Shown here piece after piece: positions 60,212-64,000 of a stretch of DNA of 64,000 nt. This DNA comes from Exobasidium rhododendri (lineage: Eukaryota > Basidiomycota > Exobasidiomycetes > Exobasidiales > Exobasidiaceae): positions 124,001 to 188,000 of the forward strand of contig CP110632.1 of NCBI GenBank assembly GCA_026210745.1, read 5' to 3'. Below the pieces are notes generated by a model. That model ran no database searches. It was not told the origin of the DNA and worked only from the letters and a program-made list of their open reading frames with translations. The position numbers were made by a program, and so were the translations under genes. Numbering within the stretch: the stretch's first letter is position 1; the number at the start of each line of letters is the position of its first letter.

Positions 60212-61723
60212 ATGTCGAGCTCCACTGCCAACCCACAAGATCTTCCTGAGCTAAACTTCAGATCCTTCGTCGAAGCTCTCAAAGAGCACGACGATCTTGT
60301 CGAGATCGATGAGCTCATCGACCCCCACCTTGAAGCAGGAGCTATCATTCGAAAAGTCTGTGAGACTAACGGCAAAGCACCCTTGTTCAACAACCTAAAG
60401 GGCATGCAAAATGGATTTTGGAGAATACTAGGTGCACCTGCCTCACTCCGACCAAATGAAGAAGATCGATGGGGAAGAGTTGCTATGCACTTGGGTCTAC
60501 CTCACCTTGCTACTGCTCGTGACGTCCTCAAGAAGATGGCTTCTCCTGCCAAGATGGACCCTATCCCACCCAACATTGTGGCCACTGGATCTTGCAAGGA
60601 GAACAGACTCAAAGACGGTGAATTTGACCTTACAAAGTTGCCATCGCCTTTCTTACATCAGGCCGATGGTGGAAAGTACATTCAAACGTATGGTATGCAC
60701 GTTGTCAGATCACCCGATGGCAAATGGACCAATTGGTCTATTGCACGAGCTATGGTGGATGATAAGAATCATCTCGTAGGCCTAGTGTTCCCGCCTCAAC
60801 ACATCTGGCAAATGCACCAAAAGTGGATAAAGGAAGGCAAAGACTGTCCTTGGGCTTTGTGCTTTGGAGTGCCACCGGCCGCCATCATGGCTTCTGCCAT
60901 GCCCATTCCCACTAACGTCAGCGAGGGTGACTTTGTCGGTGCATTGACTGGACACGCCGTCGATGTAGTAAAGTGCGACACAAACGATCTTTACGTACCT
61001 GCCAACTCCGAGATCGTTTTCGAAGGTACCCTTTCCATCACGGAGAAGAGACCAGAAGGACCGTTTGGGGAGATGCACGGATACGTCTTCCACGGAGACA
61101 CTCATGAGTGGCCCCAGTACCATGTCCAACACATCACCCACCGAAACAACGCAATCCTGCCCGTCTCGAATTGCGGCAGAACGACTGACGAAACCCACAC
61201 CATGATCGGTCCACTCTCGGCTGTGGCCATTCGTCAACTCTGTCTGGACCACGGTCTTCCCGTTCTTGACTGCCACTCTCCTCATCAGAGTACAGTTACG
61301 TGGGTGATCATTCAAATCGACACCAAGAAGATGAGAGAGGACAAGTACACCCCTGAAAGCTTGAGAAAGGCCATTGGTGATTTGGTCTTTGGTTCGAAAG
61401 AGGGACTTACCATTCATCGACTTGTTCTCGTAGGCGAAGATATCGATGTCTTCAACTGGGACGATGTCATGTGGGCCTTCACTACAAGGTGCCGACCGAG
61501 CATGGATGAGACCTTCTTTGAGGATGTCACAGGTTTCGCTCTCGTTCCTTACATGAGTCACGGAAACGGTCCTGCAAACAAGGGAGGAAAGGTAGTGTCC
61601 GGTGCAATCCTGCCCATCGAGTTCAAGTCTGGCCGCAATTGGGACGCAGCTAGCTTCAAGGAATCGTACCCTCAAGAATTACAAGACAGCGTCAATGCTC
61701 GATGGTCCAAGTGGGGCTTCTAG
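60212..61723 (+). CDS. FDC1: Ferulic/phenylacrylic acid decarboxylase (UbiD family)
   Basis: Intronless, 503 aa, equal to the length I recall for yeast Fdc1. The protein opens with [24 protein letters not shown], a typical N-terminal UbiD block. The prenyl-FMN site and catalytic Glu lie around [14 protein letters not shown], and [19 protein letters not shown] with the [20 protein letters not shown] block (here [15 protein letters not shown]) also match. It decarboxylates cinnamic, ferulic and coumaric acids to styrenes with prenylated FMN. The divergent neighbour encodes the prenyltransferase that makes this cofactor. Likely cytosolic. A long antisense frame inside the gene is a codon-usage shadow. 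Confidence 0.95.
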   Translation: MSSSTANPQDLPELNFRSFVEALKEHDDLVEIDELIDPHLEAGAIIRKVCETNGKAPLFNNLKGMQNGFWRILGAPASLRPNEEDRWGRVAMHLGLPHLATARDVLKKMASPAKMDPIPPNIVATGSCKENRLKDGEFDLTKLPSPFLHQADGGKYIQTYGMHVVRSPDGKWTNWSIARAMVDDKNHLVGLVFPPQHIWQMHQKWIKEGKDCPWALCFGVPPAAIMASAMPIPTNVSEGDFVGALTGHAVDVVKCDTNDLYVPANSEIVFEGTLSITEKRPEGPFGEMHGYVFHGDTHEWPQYHVQHITHRNNAILPVSNCGRTTDETHTMIGPLSAVAIRQLCLDHGLPVLDCHSPHQSTVTWVIIQIDTKKMREDKYTPESLRKAIGDLVFGSKEGLTIHRLVLVGEDIDVFNWDDVMWAFTTRCRPSMDETFFEDVTGFALVPYMSHGNGPANKGGKVVSGAILPIEFKSGRNWDAASFKESYPQELQDSVNARWSKWGF

Positions 61724-62044
61724 AGATGCAACGCTTTCCTTTTCCCTTTGTAGTCTAGATCCGTTCATACAAATTTTAATCATATCATTCACTGCTTTAC
61801 TTTTTTTAGTTTGTGTGAGGTGAACCTCAATGTAAATATACGGTGATCTGCTGCAGTATAGAATGCCTCAAGGACAGAGCCTCTTGGGATTATTACGTCG
61901 CTACTCTGAGGCGGATAGAAATCAGCACCACTCTTATGTCAGGAGAGATTGGCCAAAGAAGAACAACCAACGCCACTAAAGATGTTGTCTAATCCCATGG
62001 TCAAATTTTATTGATACGATCTGATGATTACATGAGCCAAATCT
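61724..62044. other. Convergent 3' region
   Basis: About 320 bases between FDC1 and the minus-strand PNPOx-like gene. AT-rich. Nothing supported. Confidence 0.6.
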
Positions 62045-62748
62045 CTACAGGACAATGTGTTGCGATTCACCTCCCACTTTGTTGATAGTGACTTCTTGAG
62101 CTTCCAAAGCCAACAAGACAAAGTCTTCCTCTGCATTGTTTGACTCTGCGTACTTAGACTGCAAGTGTTGGCATGAAAGTTTCTCAGCTTCCTGAGCGCG
62201 AACTTGATCCCAGGTCTTTCCATTGGCGAGTGATGTGGAAATCACGTTGGTAGACATGTGAGAGTGGTGCTTTGGGTGAGGAACAATGTGACCCTTTGCA
62301 AGGATTCTAAATTGCAGCTGTTGCTTGGGGACTAGACAAATTCTCACAATGAGCACATCCTGTCCCAAAAATCCCCATCGTTGCTCTTGACATCTAACTC
62401 ACAAAGCCAAGCAATCTCCGCTACGCTGCCTTCCTTAGTAATGGGTGCACCTTCCAATAAGTGCTTTACTTTAGACGATTTTGCACTAGTCGAGGTGAGG
62501 ACGTAGGTAGTCTTTTCATCGCTCGACTCGACAATGTCTAAGAACAAAGTGTGTCGAACACGAGGGCGAATGGTCGACTCGTTTGCAATTGTTGCCAAGG
62601 CAAAGACTGGAAAAGCGTTCCATGGCTCAATCAGCTACACCGTCCGAAACGAGACTCCGTCGTCGACGCATCAGAGTGGAGACTCACCGGTGGCTTCAGG
62701 TTCCTTTGCCTGAGCATCACGTAGTTGGGAAAGCCAAGAAGCAGTCAT
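62045..62748 (-). CDS. PNPOx-like FMN-binding protein (Alr4036-type)
   Basis: Three exons on the minus strand give about 183 aa. The first exon encodes MTASWLSQLRDAQAKEPEAT; the second holds FALATIANESTIRPRVRHTLF and VLTSTSAKSSKVKHLLEG; the third begins after VAEIAWLF with PKQQLQFRILAKG. The run ALAT...RPRVR, TSTSAKSSKVKHL and AEIAWLFPKQQLQFRI fits the FMN-binding split barrel of pyridoxamine-phosphate-oxidase-like proteins, the Alr4036 branch. The C-terminal half has WDQVRAQEAEKLS, seen as a helix near the flavin in relatives. No signal peptide. The reaction is unknown; it may be a flavin-dependent oxidoreductase. Both introns have GTGAGT donors and remove in-frame stops. Confidence 0.8.
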
Positions 62749-63362
62749 GATTGTTCAGGGATCGTAAAGGTGATGAATGAAGAGTAGATTGGAAGTCCAA
62801 GTCGGTTCTTGGGGGCCCGAGAATGATCGAATAGGCCAACCTTCGGACCGCCCTCCTACATATACTGACTGCCACGCTACAACTGATCTGTGCGCAAGTC
62901 AGGAGAATTCTCTAGCCAGTTCTCATGCCACGTCGAGCGCTACGGATGCGAATCTTCTACTACTTGCGTTACGGATCTTAATGTGTGATGTGGTCATTCA
63001 CTTGCAATTTTCATAAGGTAAATGACTAAAGGGAATTTTTGGACTGCCCGATTGACGACACGTCCCAGCACGCGTTCGTTCGGTCATGTAGCCGCCGAAC
63101 CAGCCTCCTTTTCTAGCAAGGGGTTGAGCGAATATGTCGACTTTAATAAGATTCATTACCACGTCGAAGCCGGGTATGACGGTGCCCAAAGACCCGCACG
63201 GATCGCAGATCTCAGAAGATGACATATCATCCCGGGATATAACTCTAAATGCTGCACGGAGTGAGAATAAAATCTGGTTCATCAAAGATCGTTCCTAGAC
63301 TCCACGATTGGAGGAGAGGAGTAGTGCTGCACAAATGTTGTCAAGTGGTATCGCCACCGTGG
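62749..63362. other. Intergenic region
   Basis: About 610 bases upstream of the PNPOx-like gene and downstream of family member D. A 95-codon minus-strand frame (62998-63285) shows no recognisable content. Nothing else supported. Confidence 0.5.
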
Positions 63363-64000
63363 CTAACGTCTACGCCAGTCTGCTTTATACTTGCAGTAGC
63401 TTGGATACCTGTAGTAGCTTGGAAATTGTATCTCTTTCAAGCGATGGGCATTCTTGGCCTCTTGCACCGTCCAGTCATGCTCCTCCAAGAGAAGTGCATG
63501 ATTAGGGGCGTCTGGGAGCATCCTACTTGGGAGATCAACCCATGACATTGCGTGCGCCTGGTGACTGTATGCTCTGTGCTTGATGGCTGCTGCTAGTCTA
63601 GGATCATCTCCGATCCGTTCAAAGTCCTTCCTTAGATTGTCGGCCTCCCGTCTTAGATTCTGCGATTCGATTTCATGATGTCTTAGCACGTCAGGTCCTT
63701 TTGGCAAAATTGGCGGTTGAAGTTTGCTTTCGACACTTAATGACGATGTATCACCGAGAGCCCTTGCCTTCTCTACCTCCAGTCTGTTCCGGTACCTCTC
63801 ATACTTTTGGGCGCTGTCAGTGATGTACTTTCGGGCTGCGACTTCTGTCTGGAGGAAGTTGTTTCTGCTATGAAGCTTGAAGTCTTTCCAGGCTTCGCTG
63901 GAGTGAGCTTGCAGATTCCTTCTTCCATCCTCCCTAAGTTCGTTGTCTCGTACGCCTATTAGAGTATAGGAGTCCTGCATGTGGTTGCCATGATACTCCT
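63363..64000 (-). CDS. Member D of the four-gene secreted family (5' end cut by the window)
   Basis: Minus-strand frame that remains open to the right edge; at least 205 residues are visible. It shares all three family blocks: GRRNLQAHSSEAWKDFKLHS followed by NNFLQTEVAARKYI, DDPRLAAAIKHRAYSHQAHAMS, and AKNAHRLKEIQFPS. A C-terminal extension reaches KADWRRR instead of ending at EW. The first ATG inside the window (63980) lies too far into the mature region, and the frame stays open before it (EYHGNHMQD), so the signal-peptide exon must lie beyond the window. It is 21 kb from the three tandem copies and on the opposite strand, so it moved or duplicated separately. Confidence 0.75.
   Translation of the reverse strand, partial: EYHGNHMQDSYTLIGVRDNELREDGRRNLQAHSSEAWKDFKLHSRNNFLQTEVAARKYITDSAQKYERYRNRLEVEKARALGDTSSLSVESKLQPPILPKGPDVLRHHEIESQNLRREADNLRKDFERIGDDPRLAAAIKHRAYSHQAHAMSWVDLPSRMLPDAPNHALLLEEHDWTVQEAKNAHRLKEIQFPSYYRYPSYCKYKADWRRR

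Noticed and set aside
60782..61675. 297-codon minus-strand frame inside FDC1
   Set aside because: Antisense to an intact UbiD-family enzyme with clear family blocks; no recognisable content in the antisense reading.
1..64000. CRISPR array, insertion sequence, integrase or viral cassette
   Set aside because: I found no regularly spaced repeats, transposase or integrase motifs, or terminal inverted repeats. The gene style is eukaryotic throughout.

Overview
This window is nuclear DNA of a filamentous or dimorphic fungus. The genes are compact and carry short introns (mostly 50-100 nt) with GTGAGT-type donors. There are many secreted proteins with Kex2-type processing sites, a eukaryotic tRNA with an anticodon-loop intron, and fungal families such as FCY2, Ato/GPR1, PAD1/FDC1 and an NR-PKS. 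The overall style fits a basidiomycete, and my best inference is a smut-type fungus (Ustilaginomycotina). The lineage is inferred from style, not from a marker gene. I could support 32 protein genes and one tRNA gene.

Layout. 0-14 kb holds a DUF2235 hydrolase, a purine-cytosine permease, an MFS transporter, a single-cysteine peroxiredoxin in nine exons, an Ato/GPR1-type acetate transporter, a secreted alpha/beta hydrolase and a small conserved protein. 14.9-19.7 kb holds two paralogous small secreted proteins, an unrecognised protein and a secreted heme-thiolate peroxygenase. 21.8-36.2 kb looks like an aromatic polyketide cluster: an O-methyltransferase, an FAD monooxygenase, a 7-helix-type membrane protein, a free-standing starter-unit acyltransferase (SAT), a non-reducing PKS (KS-MAT-PT-ACP-TE) that lacks its own SAT, a small membrane protein and an acyl-CoA thioesterase II.

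36.5-42.5 kb holds three tandem members of an unrecognised secreted family, interrupted by a membrane-anchored, Kex2-site-rich precursor. A fourth member of the family lies at the right edge and is cut by the window end. 42.7-58.2 kb is a run of hydrolases and secreted proteins: a homoserine-acetyltransferase-like hydrolase, a cysteine-rich secreted protein, a nitrilase, another small secreted protein, tRNA-Gln(UUG), a class 3 lipase, a type B carboxylesterase with a Ser/Thr/Lys-rich repeat stalk, an MFS transporter and a probably GPI-anchored hydrolase. 58.6-62.7 kb holds the divergent PAD1/FDC1 cinnamic-acid decarboxylation pair and a PNPOx-like flavoprotein.

How the parts may work together. 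In the polyketide cluster the SAT would have to load the starter unit onto the PKS acyl carrier in trans. The PKS would extend the chain, cyclise it through PT and release it through TE, and the monooxygenase and O-methyltransferase could then tailor the product. The PAD1/FDC1 pair makes and uses prenylated FMN to decarboxylate phenylacrylic acids. The concentration of secreted hydrolases and secreted proteins of unknown function suggests host or substrate interaction. The most unusual items are the split SAT/PKS arrangement and the four-member secreted family.
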